Source: Lachnospiraceae bacterium (GTDB lineage Bacteria > Bacillota > Clostridia > Lachnospirales > Lachnospiraceae). Taken from it: a stretch of 64,000 bases of DNA. Made by a program: the position numbers and the translations under genes. Positions 26,855-36,564 of the stretch are shown in pieces. Numbering within the stretch: position 1 is the stretch's first letter; each line of letters opens with the position of its first letter. Location of the stretch: the NCBI GenBank assembly GCA_015056865.1, contig SVFM01000002.1, forward strand, positions 1 to 64,000, written 5' to 3'. The notes below the pieces were generated by a model. It had not been told where the DNA came from. It was given only the letters and a program-made list of their open reading frames with translations, and made no database searches.

Positions 26855-27424
26855 TCAAACCTTCAGCTGCATAGAAGCCTCCGCCTCTGCCTGCTGTTTA
26901 AATTCCTCCACCTGAACCGTGCTCAGCTCCGGCAGTTCCTCCAGACTTCTGACACCGAAACTGCGCAAAAACTGCTCCGTGGTACCAAAAAGCAGCGGCC
27001 TGCCGGGGGCATCCAGTCTGCCAAGCTCCGTGATCAGGTCATATTCCAACAACTTATTCAGGGCGTGATCACAGTTCACGCCTCTGATCCGCTCAATCTC
27101 CAATCTGGTAACCGGCTGTTTATATGCAATGATGGACAGAGTTTCCAGAACCGTATCCGTCAGGCTTAATTGCCTGGGTGCCTTGGCCAGCCGGATCAAA
27201 TAGTCGTACAGCTCCGGCTTGGTACACAGTTGTACACTGTCATCCAGTTCAATCAGGGTAAGCCCTCTGTCCTCCCTGTTATAATGTTGCTTCATTTCAT
27301 CCAGTATCTCTCTGGTCTCTTCTTTGCTAAGCTCCAACACTTCCGCCAGTCTGCCGATCTCCACAGACTCACCCATAGCAAATAAAATCCCTTCAATAAT
27401 AGCCTCTGTCCTTCTGTTCTCCAT
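26855..27424 (-). CDS. scpB: Segregation and condensation protein B
   Basis: A 189-residue winged-helix protein that joins ScpA and SMC in the chromosome-condensing complex. The N-terminus ENRRTEAIIEGILFAMGE and the segment DTVLETLSIIAYKQPVTRLEIERIRGV (named in part, about 94-120) are family signatures, with two winged-helix domains. It follows scpA by 18 bases, the standard pair. A strong terminator follows. Confidence 0.95.
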   Translation of the reverse strand: MENRRTEAIIEGILFAMGESVEIGRLAEVLELSKEETREILDEMKQHYNREDRGLTLIELDDSVQLCTKPELYDYLIRLAKAPRQLSLTDTVLETLSIIAYKQPVTRLEIERIRGVNCDHALNKLLEYDLITELGRLDAPGRPLLFGTTEQFLRSFGVRSLEELPELSTVQVEEFKQQAEAEASMQLKV

Positions 27425-27442
27425 CTATGTATCCTACTCTTT

Positions 27443-28189
27443 CTATGCCTCGTTCGAGGTGATCATAATATCATCAAAAATGTTTTCCTGTACCACACTT
27501 ACCCGTCCGGTCTTGATCAGTTCCAGCACCACCAGAAAGGTTACTACCACTTCCATCTTGCTGCCCTGTTTCTCCAGAAGCTTGCGAAAACTAAAACTCC
27601 GGTGCTTTTGAATGTACTCCTCCACATAAACCGTTTTGGTCTCCAGGTCTACCTCATCCTTTTCAATATTGCCATATTTACTTCTGATCGGATCGATCTT
27701 ATCCTCCTGTCTTCTGATCAGATTCTGGAAAATCTCATTCAGTTTGGCAAGGGTCTGATCCCCTATCAGTTCTTCATAATTGATGGGTTCCCGGTACTTT
27801 TCCACCTCCGGTGGAAGCTGCCTGGTCCGAAATATATTCCGATTGGCGTCCACCTGCTTGTCCCTCAATTCATAAGACATATATTTATACATCTTATATT
27901 CCAAAAGCTTTTGTACCAGTTCTGCCCTGGGATCCTCCTCCTGGCCATTTTCATCCGGCTCCGCAGGCAAAAGCATCCTACACTTAATGTCGATCAACGT
28001 GGCTGCCATCACCAAAAACTCGCTCATAACATTCATGTCCTGATTTTCCATCTGCCTGATATAAGCCAGGTATTGTTCCGTAATCTCTACAATCGGAATA
28101 TCATAGATATCCACTTTATTTTTATCAATGAGGTGCAAAAGAAGATCTAACGGTCCTTCAAACACCTCCAGTTTTACCGGTATCGCCAT
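27443..28189 (-). CDS. scpA: Segregation and condensation protein A
   Basis: The 248-residue kleisin subunit of the SMC-ScpAB complex. The N-terminal kleisin motif EVFEGPLDLLLHLI (residues 8-21) and the C-terminal winged helix (about 175-240) are clear, with an acidic/variable middle. It begins 9 bases after the phosphoesterase stop and precedes scpB, so three genes are probably one transcript. Confidence 0.95.
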   Translation of the reverse strand: MAIPVKLEVFEGPLDLLLHLIDKNKVDIYDIPIVEITEQYLAYIRQMENQDMNVMSEFLVMAATLIDIKCRMLLPAEPDENGQEEDPRAELVQKLLEYKMYKYMSYELRDKQVDANRNIFRTRQLPPEVEKYREPINYEELIGDQTLAKLNEIFQNLIRRQEDKIDPIRSKYGNIEKDEVDLETKTVYVEEYIQKHRSFSFRKLLEKQGSKMEVVVTFLVVLELIKTGRVSVVQENIFDDIMITSNEA

Positions 28190-28198
28190 TCAGAAAAC

Positions 28199-29041
28199 CT
28201 ACCTTTCCTTTCCGCTCAGTTCCAAAACCACCATCTCTGCAGGATTAAAAACTCGCACACCCGGAAAATGCGTGCCAATACCCCTTCCCAGAATCATTAC
28301 ACTATCCTTTTCCCGGTATTCACCACCATCATATTTGGGGAATAACTTCATTGCCGGCGAGATCACCCCTCCCAAGAAAGGAAGCCGTACAATCCCCCCA
28401 TGCACATGTCCGGAAAGCACCAGATCCGCTCCCCACCGGGCATAGGCTAGAAAATAATCCGGATTATGGGCCAGCAGAATGTTGTAGGTTTCTTCACAGG
28501 GGCTCCCCAACAGCGTTTCTATGTATCCATCTTCCATCGTTTGCTCTTTGCCACGCCTGAAATATTTCCTATCAATCTGGGTACCGTATAAGGTAATTCC
28601 ACTATCCGCAAGCCTAACAGACTCATTCAGCAACAGCCTGACCCCGGTCTCCTTTAGTTCCGGAAAATAACTTTCAGCCATTTTTCCATGTATCTTTTGC
28701 TCATGATTACCGTATGCATAATAAACCGGATACTTTTCACACAATTTCCTGATCAGAGAAAGAACCGGCTTTACCTGCTTGGCACATCCTGCCGTCAGCA
28801 TGTCCCCCACGATCAAAACCCCATCCGGCTCCTGTTCGCAGACTGCTTTCAACAGGAGTTCATTTTCTTTGCCATACTGTTGGCCATGCAGATCCGAAAG
28901 TACGACAAACCGCTGGGACTTACGTATCTTTGGTGAATAAAATTTTTTCTTCGTTATCACGAAATGGTGCATGTCGTACAGGCACACCCAGCTCAATATA
29001 ACCGCCACCAGCACTACCACCGCCACAATAATCTCGAACAT
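28199..29041 (-). CDS. Membrane-anchored metallophosphoesterase (YkuE-like)
   Basis: A 280-residue calcineurin-type phosphoesterase. An N-terminal helix (about 4-24) anchors it to the membrane. Metal-binding motifs follow in order: SDLHG (about 48-52), GDMLTAG (about 78-84), YGNHE (about 109-113), LLAHNPDYF (about 192-200) and SGHVHGG (about 208-214). Bacillus YkuE is the closest named relative; natural substrates are unknown. It precedes scpA by 9 bases. Confidence 0.85.
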   Translation of the reverse strand: MFEIIVAVVVLVAVILSWVCLYDMHHFVITKKKFYSPKIRKSQRFVVLSDLHGQQYGKENELLLKAVCEQEPDGVLIVGDMLTAGCAKQVKPVLSLIRKLCEKYPVYYAYGNHEQKIHGKMAESYFPELKETGVRLLLNESVRLADSGITLYGTQIDRKYFRRGKEQTMEDGYIETLLGSPCEETYNILLAHNPDYFLAYARWGADLVLSGHVHGGIVRLPFLGGVISPAMKLFPKYDGGEYREKDSVMILGRGIGTHFPGVRVFNPAEMVVLELSGKER

Positions 29042-29059
29042 TTTCCCTCCTGCACTTTT

Positions 29060-29108
29060 GGCAGACCTGAAACGGAAATTTCACACCTCCGTTTCAGGCT
29101 TATCTGCC
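29060..29108. repeat. Intergenic inverted repeat without U tail
   Basis: A perfect 10-bp stem CCTGAAACGG (29066-29075) with CCGTTTCAGG (29089-29098) is extended outward by GGCAGA (29060-29065) and TCTGCC (29103-29108) across a five-base bulge. Neither strand has a following T tract. It lies between dacF-type copy 2 and the phosphoesterase. Confidence 0.75.
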
Positions 29109-29128
29109 CTCTTACTCTCTAGTATATC

Positions 29129-30295
29129 TCACTCTCCCCAAAAGAACAATCTAAAAATTTTATTCAGATAATCCTTATAGACCGCTTTTTCTACATCCTC
29201 TTTTACCAATATAGGGACCGTACCGATCACCTTGCCATCCAGCCGGTACACCGCCTGCCCGGCCTGCTGTCCCACCTGCAACGGGGCAGCAAGTTCCTCC
29301 GGCAGCTCAATGGACTTTTCTACATCTGCCAGATTACTTTTTGCCGTATCCAGATAATGAAAGGGACCTTCATAGGCCAGAGGGCCCTCCTCTTTGACGC
29401 CGCCTTTTACAGAAATATTTTCCAAAGGTTCCTGATTTTCATCCACATACATCTGACAAATGCTGTATCCGTAATTTAAAAGAGCCGCCGCGTCCGCAAA
29501 CCGATTGGCTGGATCCGGCGCCCCCATGACTACTGCGATCAGTTCCATTCCGTTTTTATTGCCGGTTGCAGAAATACAGTACTTTGCCTTGTCTGTAGAA
29601 CCGGTCTTAAGTCCCGTGATCCAGTCATACTGCTTTAAGAGCTTGTTGGTGCTGGACACAGTAAAAATATCGGTATTCTGGGCTGTCCGATGATGAAAAT
29701 CCTCCATCCATATTCCGGTGTATGTAAAAACTTCCGGATATTTGGTGATCAGTTCTCTGGACATGATAGCCACATCTCTGGCCGTGGTGTAGTGATTGTC
29801 AGAATCCGTCAACCCGCAGCAGTCCTCAAAATGCGAATCCAACATACCCAGCTGAGCCGCTTTAACATTCATTAATTCCACAAAGGCGCTCTCTGAACCG
29901 GCAATAAATTCCGCCACTGCCACACTGGCATCATTGGCCGAAGCCACTGCTATGCATTTCAGCATGGTTTCCAGAGTCTGCACTTCACCTTCTGCCAGAA
30001 AGACCTGAGAACCTCCCATGGAACTGGCATGGGCGCTGACTGTCACCTCGTCTTCCAACCCAATACTGCCTTTTTCCATATGCTCAAATATCAACAGCAT
30101 GGTCATGATCTTCGTAATACTTGCCGGACTTCTTTTTTCTGTGGCATTGTTTTCATAGATCACCTGCCCTGTAGATGCCTCGATCAAAATCGCTGAAGGT
30201 GCTGTGACTGTTACCTGCGCATGCACCTTGGCAGGGCTGAAAATCACCAACAGAACAGCCAACAGGGCCCATATGATTCGTTGCTTTCCTCTCAT
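29129..30295 (-). CDS. D-alanyl-D-alanine carboxypeptidase (S11 family), copy 2
   Basis: A 388-residue serine peptidase with a signal peptide (about 6-26) ending VHAQ. Motifs are S59-I-T-K62, S119-A-N121 and K230-T-G232. A beta-rich C-terminal domain (about 270-360) and a short amphipathic tail with aromatic residues (KIFRLFFWGE) resemble the PBP5 membrane anchor. Two S11 genes 2.4 kb apart suggests DacF-like and DacB-like roles, possibly one in sporulation; which is which cannot be told. I use the ATG at 30295, since the GTG at 30313 has no ribosome site. Confidence 0.9.
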   Translation of the reverse strand: MRGKQRIIWALLAVLLVIFSPAKVHAQVTVTAPSAILIEASTGQVIYENNATEKRSPASITKIMTMLLIFEHMEKGSIGLEDEVTVSAHASSMGGSQVFLAEGEVQTLETMLKCIAVASANDASVAVAEFIAGSESAFVELMNVKAAQLGMLDSHFEDCCGLTDSDNHYTTARDVAIMSRELITKYPEVFTYTGIWMEDFHHRTAQNTDIFTVSSTNKLLKQYDWITGLKTGSTDKAKYCISATGNKNGMELIAVVMGAPDPANRFADAAALLNYGYSICQMYVDENQEPLENISVKGGVKEEGPLAYEGPFHYLDTAKSNLADVEKSIELPEELAAPLQVGQQAGQAVYRLDGKVIGTVPILVKEDVEKAVYKDYLNKIFRLFFWGE

Positions 30296-30357
30296 AAAAA
30301 GCCATACTCCCACATCTTTTCATTTTATCATATGTGCATGGTATGGGAGATATGCAA

Positions 30358-30386
30358 TTGACTTTCATCCAGCACTTTGGTACAAT
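30358..30386 (+). promoter_or_regulatory. Promoter of the AEC transporter gene
   Basis: TTGACT (30358-30363), 17-base spacer and TACAAT (30381-30386), about 50 bases before the ATG. Confidence 0.7.
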
Positions 30387-30438
30387 GTTTCAGGAATTTT
30401 AATATTTTTAAAACAAAAAGAAAGCAGAGGTCAGTCAT

Positions 30439-31347
30439 ATGTTAGAAATTTTGATGCGTGCAGGATGTTTAGTAGCAATTATAGGCATCGGATATTTCCT
30501 GCGCAGAATACATGTTTTTAAAGAAGAAGATTTTGGCGTTTTGTCAAAAATCGTGCTCCGGCTTACCTTGCCGGCTGCGATCATCACCAACCTTTCCGGA
30601 AAGCAAATTGATCTGTCTATGCTTGCCATAGCTCTGATCGCTCTGTTTGGCAACTTAGCCTACGTTGGAATCGGGTATTTGATCCACCTTCGCCAAGGCA
30701 AAAACCAACAAGCCTTTGGCATGTTAAACCTGTCCGGATACAACATCGGTAACTTTACCATGCCCTTTGTACAAAGCTTTTGGGGACCGCTGGGCGTCAT
30801 CACTGCCAGCCTGTATGACGTAGGCAACGCCTTCCTTTCCCTGGGCGGTGCATACAGCCTTGCCTGTGTTGTAAAAGACAACAAAGGCGTTTCCATCAAA
30901 AAAATCTTAAAAACCATACTTTCCTCCGTGGCATTTGATTGTTACATCATCATGACCATCCTGTGTCTGGCCAACATTTCTCTGCCTCCCGTGGTTCTAT
31001 CTCTGGCGGAGACCATTGGAAATGCCAATATCTTTATGGGAATGCTGATGCTGGGAGTTGGCTTTAAAATATCCGGTGATCGAAAGCAGATCGGCCGAAT
31101 CCTAAAACTCCTTTCCTGCCGGTATGCAGTTGCTGCCCTGATCTCTTTGGGATGCTTTTTCCTCTTGCCATTCCCTTTGGAAGTACGGCAGACACTGGTC
31201 ATTGTTGCCTTTGCTCCTATCGCATCCGCCGCGTCTGCCTTTACCGCAGATCTGGGCGAAGACGTCGGTCTGGCAAGTGCTCTCAACTCCATCTCCGTGG
31301 TGTGCAGCGTTGCATTTGTTGTTGCTTTTCTGACCTTCATGCTATAA
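30439..31347 (+). CDS. AEC family transporter (auxin efflux carrier fold)
   Basis: A 302-residue membrane protein with about ten helices arranged as two five-helix repeats. Family features are the first helix MLEILMRAGCLVAIIGIGYFLRR (named in part), the NLSGYNIGNFTMPFVQS segment (about 97-113) and the matching AFAPIASAASAFTADLG segment (about 255-271). Bacterial relatives export or import small organic acids such as malate; the substrate is not predictable. Monocistronic, with its own promoter and a shared terminator with rpsU. Confidence 0.88.
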   Translation: MLEILMRAGCLVAIIGIGYFLRRIHVFKEEDFGVLSKIVLRLTLPAAIITNLSGKQIDLSMLAIALIALFGNLAYVGIGYLIHLRQGKNQQAFGMLNLSGYNIGNFTMPFVQSFWGPLGVITASLYDVGNAFLSLGGAYSLACVVKDNKGVSIKKILKTILSSVAFDCYIIMTILCLANISLPPVVLSLAETIGNANIFMGMLMLGVGFKISGDRKQIGRILKLLSCRYAVAALISLGCFFLLPFPLEVRQTLVIVAFAPIASAASAFTADLGEDVGLASALNSISVVCSVAFVVAFLTFML

Positions 31348-31364
31348 AACATTTTACAATCTGC

Positions 31365-31401
31365 AAAAAAAAAGATGCCCCCATACTTGAGGCATCTTTT
31401 T
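31365..31401. terminator. Bidirectional terminator between AEC transporter and rpsU
   Basis: Stem AAAAAGATGCC (31369-31379) with GGCATCTTTTT (31391-31401), loop of 11. T tracts follow on both strands. Confidence 0.9.
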
Positions 31402-31406
31402 ATTGC

Positions 31407-31583
31407 TTAGTTATATTTACGTTTTCTTGCTGCTTCAGATTTTTTCTTACGTCTTACGCTAGGTTTCTCGTAATGCTCTCTCTTGCGAATCTCCTGCTGA
31501 ATACCAGCCTTCGCGCAGCTTCTCTTAAAGCGACGTAAAGCGCTATCCAAAGTCTCGTTTTCTTTTACGATAACATTTGACAT
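31407..31583 (-). CDS. rpsU: 30S ribosomal protein S21
   Basis: A 58-residue basic protein, [20 protein letters not shown] at its start, then SCAKAG and a lysine/arginine-rich tail ([18 protein letters not shown]). It is the last-assembled small-subunit protein near the anti-Shine-Dalgarno region. GGGAGG lies 11 bases before the ATG. The gene is monocistronic, with a strong promoter at 31673-31700 and a terminator just past the stop. Its size places it below many gene-calling cut-offs. Confidence 0.95.
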   Translation of the reverse strand: MSNVIVKENETLDSALRRFKRSCAKAGIQQEIRKREHYEKPSVRRKKKSEAARKRKYN

Positions 31584-31672
31584 CTTACACCCGACCTCCC
31601 TTCAGTCCCTTCGAGTATTTCGACTGATTGGGTTATTATTACATGCCTGACTTGACCGCATGCACAATACAC

Positions 31673-31700
31673 ATTATAGCATAAAAACTCCCACAGTCAA
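31673..31700 (-). promoter_or_regulatory. rpsU promoter
   Basis: Minus-strand TTGACT (31695-31700), 16-base spacer, perfect TATAAT (31673-31678). The implied leader of about 85 bases contains the short inverted repeat AGTCCCTTCGAGTATTTCGACT-like region (named in part), of unknown role. Confidence 0.8.
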
Positions 31701-31736
31701 CTATTTTTTTTGCAATTTAGGATTTTTTTACCCAAT

Positions 31737-34391
31737 CTACTTCAGTTGTCCCTCCAGAACTGCCTTGGCCTGGGCAATCGCATCCGGAATGCCTGCAGGA
31801 TTCTTACCGCCGGCCTGAGCCATGCCGGGGCGTCCGCCGCCGCCGCCACCTACCAGAGCCGCTATCCCTTTGATTAGGTTGCCTGCATGTGCTCCTTTTT
31901 CCATTGCGCCATCCGTAGCCATGGTAACCATGTTCACACGTCCGTCCTGTTCTGACAGAAGCACTACCACGCCTTCGCCCAATTTCTCTTTCAGGGAATC
32001 ACCCAGATCACGTAGACCGTTCATGTCAACACCGGCCACACTGGCAGCAAGGAGTTTTACTCCCTTTACTTCTATCACCTGATCCATCACATCACCCAGT
32101 GCATCCTTGGCTGCCTTGGACTTTAAGGATTCATTCTCACTCTGCAGCGCCTTCATCTCCGCCATCAAATGCTCGCATTTCTCTACCAAATTGGCAGGAG
32201 TTGCCTTGATCACCTTGGCTGCACTTTCCAGAGTTTCCTCCAGCTTTTTATAATATGCAAATACACCGTTTCCGGTCAGGGCTTCGATTCTGCGCACACC
32301 TGCAGCCACACCACTCTCGGAAAGGATCTTAAATACGCTGATAGAACCTGTATTTTCCACGTGGGTACCGCCGCACAGTTCCACAGAGAAATCTCCCATG
32401 GAAACCACCCGGACTTTCTCGCTGTATTTCTCACCAAACAGAGCCATGGCGCCGGTCTTTCTGGCATCCTCCATGGTCATCTCCCGGGTGATCACAGGAA
32501 GAGAAGCAGCAATCTGTTCATTGACCAGAGTCTCTACCTGGGTAAGCTCCTGGGGTGTCATGGCTGCAAAATGACTGAAATCAAAGCGAAGTCTTCCACC
32601 ATCCACATAGGAACCGGCCTGCTCCACATGTGAACCCAGCACCTGACGCAAGGCCTTTTGCAGCAGATGGGTTGCACTGTGGTTTTTGCAGGTATCACTT
32701 CTGTTAGGGGCATTCACCTTCAGAGTTACCATATCCCCTGCTTTGATCATGCCTTTGGTCACCTTGCCCACGTGTCCCACTTTACCGCCCATGAGCTTCA
32801 CTGTCTCTTGCACCGCGAACTCGCCGTCCTCGGTGAGGATCACGCCAAAGTCACCGCTCTGGCCACCCATAGTGGCATAAAAAGGCGTTTCCTCCACAAT
32901 CACAGTTCCTACCTGGCCATATGACAAAGCCTGGGCCAATTCTGTCTCTGTGGTCAAAGCAGACACCTTGGAGACATGCTCCAACCTGTCATATCCCACA
33001 AATTCTGTGGTCACAGAAGGATCTATAGACTCATATACGGTCACGTCAGCCCCCATATAATTGGTAGTCTTACGGGCTTTGCGGGCCTTCTCCTTCTGCT
33101 CCTTCATGCAGGCCTCAAAGCCTGCCATATCCAGAACAAATCCCTTCTCTGCCAGAATTTCTTCTGTCAGATCCACAGGGAATCCATAGGTATCGTAAAG
33201 CTTAAACACACTCTCTCCGGCCAGTTCCTTCTGCCCCGCTACAGTCATTTGCTCCTGCATCTCGCCAAGGATAGCCAAGCCCTGGTCGATGGTCTTATCA
33301 AATTTATCTTCCTCCTGGGTCAGAACATTCAGGATAAACTCCTTCTTTTCCTCCAGCTCCGGATATCCGTCCTTACACTCTGCGATTACGGTTTCACTTA
33401 AGTCAGCCATGAACTTGCCCTGGATGCCAAGCAACCTGCCATGTCTGGCGGCACGGCGTATCAGACGCCTCAGCACATAACCTCTTCCCTCATTGGAAGG
33501 CATAATACCATCACTGATCATAAAAGTAGTAGAACGAATATGATCTGTGATCAGGCGGATCGACACATCCGAAGAATCCTCTTTGCCGTATTCCACACCT
33601 GCAATGCTGCAGATACGATCCCGGATCGCCTTCATGGTATCGATGTCAAACACCGTATCCACATCCTGCACTGCCACTGCCAGTCTCTCAAGGCCCATGC
33701 CTGTGTCAATATTCTTTTGCTCAAGCTCTGTATAATTGCCCTTGCCATCACTTTCAAACTGGGTAAATACGTTGTTCCACACTTCCATGAAACGGTCACA
33801 CTCACAGCCCACCTTACAATCCGGACTGCCACAGCCGTACTTTTCTCCGCGATCGTAATAAATCTCAGAGCAGGGGCCACAAGGACCAGCGCCATGCTCC
33901 CAGAAGTTATCGCACTTTCCATTTTCGTCTTTATAGAAACGGGTGATCTTCTCACCGGGCACACCGATCTCCTTGGTCCAGATCTCGTAAGCCTCATCGT
34001 CCTCACAGTAAATGGAAGGATACAGTCTTTCCGGCTCCATCCCTACTACCTGAGTCAAAAACTCCCAGCTCCAACGAATCGCTTCATGTTTAAAATAATC
34101 ACCGAAGGAGAAATTGCCCAGCATCTCAAAAAAAGTCAGATGTCTGGCTGTCTTTCCCACATTTTCAATATCACCTGTGCGCACACACTTCTGACAAGTG
34201 GTTACTCTACGCCTGGGCGGTATCTCTTTCCCGGTAAAATAAGGCTTTAAAGGTGCCATACCGGAATTGATGATGAGTAAGCTGTTGTCGTTATGGGGCA
34301 CCAGCGAAAAACTCTTCATTTTCAGATGATCCTTGCTTTCAAAAAAGTCCAGATACATCCTTCTAAGTTCATTTACACCTACGGGTCTCAT
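31737..34391 (-). CDS. alaS: Alanine--tRNA ligase
   Basis: An 884-residue class II synthetase that charges tRNA-Ala. It has the catalytic domain (1-240, motif 1-3; MRPVGVNELRR start, RVTTCQKCVR and GMGLERLAVAVQ), tRNA recognition, editing domain with the zinc-binding HSATHLL (about 569-575) and CGGTHVENTG (about 668-677), and a C-terminal C-Ala domain. Near the C-terminus is a run of six glycines followed by RPGMAQAGG, usual for the family. Start has AAGGAGG. It follows glyS by 26 bases. Confidence 0.98.
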   Translation of the reverse strand: MRPVGVNELRRMYLDFFESKDHLKMKSFSLVPHNDNSLLIINSGMAPLKPYFTGKEIPPRRRVTTCQKCVRTGDIENVGKTARHLTFFEMLGNFSFGDYFKHEAIRWSWEFLTQVVGMEPERLYPSIYCEDDEAYEIWTKEIGVPGEKITRFYKDENGKCDNFWEHGAGPCGPCSEIYYDRGEKYGCGSPDCKVGCECDRFMEVWNNVFTQFESDGKGNYTELEQKNIDTGMGLERLAVAVQDVDTVFDIDTMKAIRDRICSIAGVEYGKEDSSDVSIRLITDHIRSTTFMISDGIMPSNEGRGYVLRRLIRRAARHGRLLGIQGKFMADLSETVIAECKDGYPELEEKKEFILNVLTQEEDKFDKTIDQGLAILGEMQEQMTVAGQKELAGESVFKLYDTYGFPVDLTEEILAEKGFVLDMAGFEACMKEQKEKARKARKTTNYMGADVTVYESIDPSVTTEFVGYDRLEHVSKVSALTTETELAQALSYGQVGTVIVEETPFYATMGGQSGDFGVILTEDGEFAVQETVKLMGGKVGHVGKVTKGMIKAGDMVTLKVNAPNRSDTCKNHSATHLLQKALRQVLGSHVEQAGSYVDGGRLRFDFSHFAAMTPQELTQVETLVNEQIAASLPVITREMTMEDARKTGAMALFGEKYSEKVRVVSMGDFSVELCGGTHVENTGSISVFKILSESGVAAGVRRIEALTGNGVFAYYKKLEETLESAAKVIKATPANLVEKCEHLMAEMKALQSENESLKSKAAKDALGDVMDQVIEVKGVKLLAASVAGVDMNGLRDLGDSLKEKLGEGVVVLLSEQDGRVNMVTMATDGAMEKGAHAGNLIKGIAALVGGGGGGRPGMAQAGGKNPAGIPDAIAQAKAVLEGQLK

Positions 34392-34417
34392 TCAAATTCC
34401 TCCTTATGACAACCCCA

Positions 34418-35806
34418 TTAAAAGGTAAACTTATCTGCAAAGTAAGCGTCCAGATCTGCGATCGCCACTCTCTCCTGCTCCATAGAGTCACGGAAACGAA
34501 CGGTCACGCAGCCATCTGTCTCAGATTCAAAATCATAAGTAATACAGAAAGGAGTGCCGATCTCATCCTGACGACGATATCTCTTACCGATGTTTCCTCT
34601 GTCATCAAATTCACAGTTGTACTTCTTGCACAGCTGCATATAGATCTTCTCGGCGCCCTCATTCAGCTTCTTGGACAAAGGCAGGATACCGATCTTTACA
34701 GGTGCAAGGGCCGGATGGAAATGAAGCACGGTACGTACATCGCCGCCCTCCAATTCTTCTTCATCGTAAGCTGCACAAAGGAAGGCCAGTACCACACGAT
34801 CAGCACCAAGAGAAGGCTCTACCACGTAAGGTACATACTTTTCATTGATCTCATCGTCGAAGTAGGACATATCCTCACCGGATACATTCTGATGCTGTGT
34901 CAGGTCATAATCGGTTCTGTCGGCAATGCCCCACAGTTCACCCCAACCGAAGGGGAATAAAAATTCTATGTCGGTAGTTCCCTTGCTGTAGAAGCTCAGC
35001 TCCTCGGGGGAATGGTCACGCAGACGCATCTCTTCCTCCTTCATGCCAAGAGACAGCAGCCAATCACGGCAGAAGGCTCTCCAGTACTGGAACCAATCCA
35101 GATCGGTGCCGGGCTTACAGAAGAATTCCAGCTCCATCTGCTCAAACTCTCTGGTACGGAAGGTAAAGTTGCCGGGAGTGATCTCGTTACGGAAAGATTT
35201 ACCGATCTGTGCAATACCGAAAGGAACCTTCTTGCGGGAAGTTCTCTGCACATTCTTGAAGTTTACAAAAATACCCTGGGCAGTTTCTGGACGCAGGTAT
35301 ACTGTATTCTTTGCATCCTCAGTAACACCCTGGAAAGTCTTGAACATCAGATTAAACTGACGGATATCTGTAAAATTGTGCTTACCGCAGGTAGGGCAGG
35401 GAATATTCTTCTCATCCACAAATGCCTTCATCTGCTCCTGACTCCAGGCATCCACGCTCTCCTCCAGCTTAATACCGTTTTCTGCGCAGTAATCCTCGAT
35501 CAGTTTATCCGCGCGGAAACGCTCATGGCACTCCTTACAATCCATCAAAGGATCGGAGAATCCACCCAGATGTCCACTGGCCACCCAAGTTTGAGGATTC
35601 ATCAAAATAGCACAATCCACACCTACATTGTAGGGGTTTTCTGTCACAAACTTCTGCCACCAAGCCTTCTTTACGTTATTTTTCAATTCCACACCCAGAT
35701 TGCCGTAGTCCCAGGTATTAGCCAGACCGCCGTAAATTTCTGAACCGGGATATACAAATCCTCTGGCCTTTGCCAACGCTACGATTTTTTCCATTGTTTT
35801 TTCCAT
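34418..35806 (-). CDS. glyS: Glycine--tRNA ligase, single-chain (alpha2) type
   Basis: A 462-residue class II synthetase of the homodimeric form, not the alpha/beta form. Motif 2 region [21 protein letters not shown] (named in part, about 207-225) and motif 3 [13 protein letters not shown] (about 333-345) are clear, with a C-terminal anticodon-binding domain (about 360-455). It starts 20 bases after the lipoprotein gene and precedes alaS. The gene cluster era-recO-glyS is widely conserved in Firmicutes. Confidence 0.97.
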   Translation of the reverse strand: MEKTMEKIVALAKARGFVYPGSEIYGGLANTWDYGNLGVELKNNVKKAWWQKFVTENPYNVGVDCAILMNPQTWVASGHLGGFSDPLMDCKECHERFRADKLIEDYCAENGIKLEESVDAWSQEQMKAFVDEKNIPCPTCGKHNFTDIRQFNLMFKTFQGVTEDAKNTVYLRPETAQGIFVNFKNVQRTSRKKVPFGIAQIGKSFRNEITPGNFTFRTREFEQMELEFFCKPGTDLDWFQYWRAFCRDWLLSLGMKEEEMRLRDHSPEELSFYSKGTTDIEFLFPFGWGELWGIADRTDYDLTQHQNVSGEDMSYFDDEINEKYVPYVVEPSLGADRVVLAFLCAAYDEEELEGGDVRTVLHFHPALAPVKIGILPLSKKLNEGAEKIYMQLCKKYNCEFDDRGNIGKRYRRQDEIGTPFCITYDFESETDGCVTVRFRDSMEQERVAIADLDAYFADKFTF

Positions 35807-35826
35807 ATCTCTTCCCTCACCTAAAT

Positions 35827-36489
35827 TTATTTCATGATGACATAGGCAAATCCGCCTTCTGTTCCATCAAAAGTTACTGTGTTGCCTTCTACCGTCACGC
35901 CGCTGCTGACATAAAGCACTTTATAGGGCACCTGCACCGGAATGCTTTCCTGCAGCACCAAAAGATGATTTTCTCCCATTTCCTGGGCCTGCGCTTTGGT
36001 CAATACACTGCCGTCTGCCGGGGAGCTTAAATCCTTTTGGATGGGGTAACCGTCTGTCTTTGCCTGTGCTACCGTTCCCCAGTAGAGCAATGTGTCATTG
36101 TAAGCACTATAGTCCTGCGCAGAAACATAATCAAGCTGTACCGTGATCGTCTTTGCATCGTTAAGCCCCATCTCCTGCTTTTCTTCGGGACTTAGGATAT
36201 CTGTCAAGACTACCGGCTGGCCCTCTTCCTTCTGACTGCCGGCGCCGGCCTGACTATTGTAATCTTCCACCTCCGACAAAATCATCTTTTCCAGTTCTGT
36301 CTCGCTGTAGTATTCCTTATCAAATGATTCCACTAAAAAAGCAGTCACCTTGCCATCTTTTGTCAGATAGATCATGTTGCCCTCGGCCTCACTGATCAGC
36401 GGCATTTTCTCTCCACAGCCTATCAGAACCAGGCTGATCATCAGGCTCAAAACCGCCATCATAACTCTGCTTTTTTTATTTGCGCTCAC
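35827..36489 (-). CDS. Predicted lipoprotein of unknown function
   Basis: A 220-residue protein. The signal peptide ends in the lipobox LIGC (about residues 21-24), so it is probably anchored to the outer face of the membrane. The mature part is soluble and acidic, with no family I recognise; it contains an N-terminal strand region and a helix-rich middle (about 60-120). I choose GTG 36489 because GGAGG lies 6 bases before it; the ATG at 36522 would put the signal sequence too deep. It has its own promoter inside the end of the upstream gene and probably leads a transcript with glyS and alaS. Confidence 0.7.
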   Translation of the reverse strand: MSANKKSRVMMAVLSLMISLVLIGCGEKMPLISEAEGNMIYLTKDGKVTAFLVESFDKEYYSETELEKMILSEVEDYNSQAGAGSQKEEGQPVVLTDILSPEEKQEMGLNDAKTITVQLDYVSAQDYSAYNDTLLYWGTVAQAKTDGYPIQKDLSSPADGSVLTKAQAQEMGENHLLVLQESIPVQVPYKVLYVSSGVTVEGNTVTFDGTEGGFAYVIMK

Positions 36490-36535
36490 ATGTGTCCTCC
36501 ATTCCCTTTGCCTGTGTGGCAAAATGCTAGCATAT

Positions 36536-36564
36536 ATTATATCCGACTCCTACATATTTTTCAA
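36536..36564 (-). promoter_or_regulatory. Promoter of lipoprotein-glyS-alaS
   Basis: Minus-strand TTGAAA (36559-36564), 17-base spacer, TATAAT (36536-36541). It overlaps the 3' end of the histidine phosphatase gene. The leader is about 45 bases and has a small hairpin TTTGCC/GGCAAA (36507-36523). Confidence 0.7.

Noticed and set aside
36490..36560. T-box leader before glyS/alaS
   Set aside because: The space before the lipoprotein gene is only 71 bases and lacks the T-box core sequence and specifier stem.
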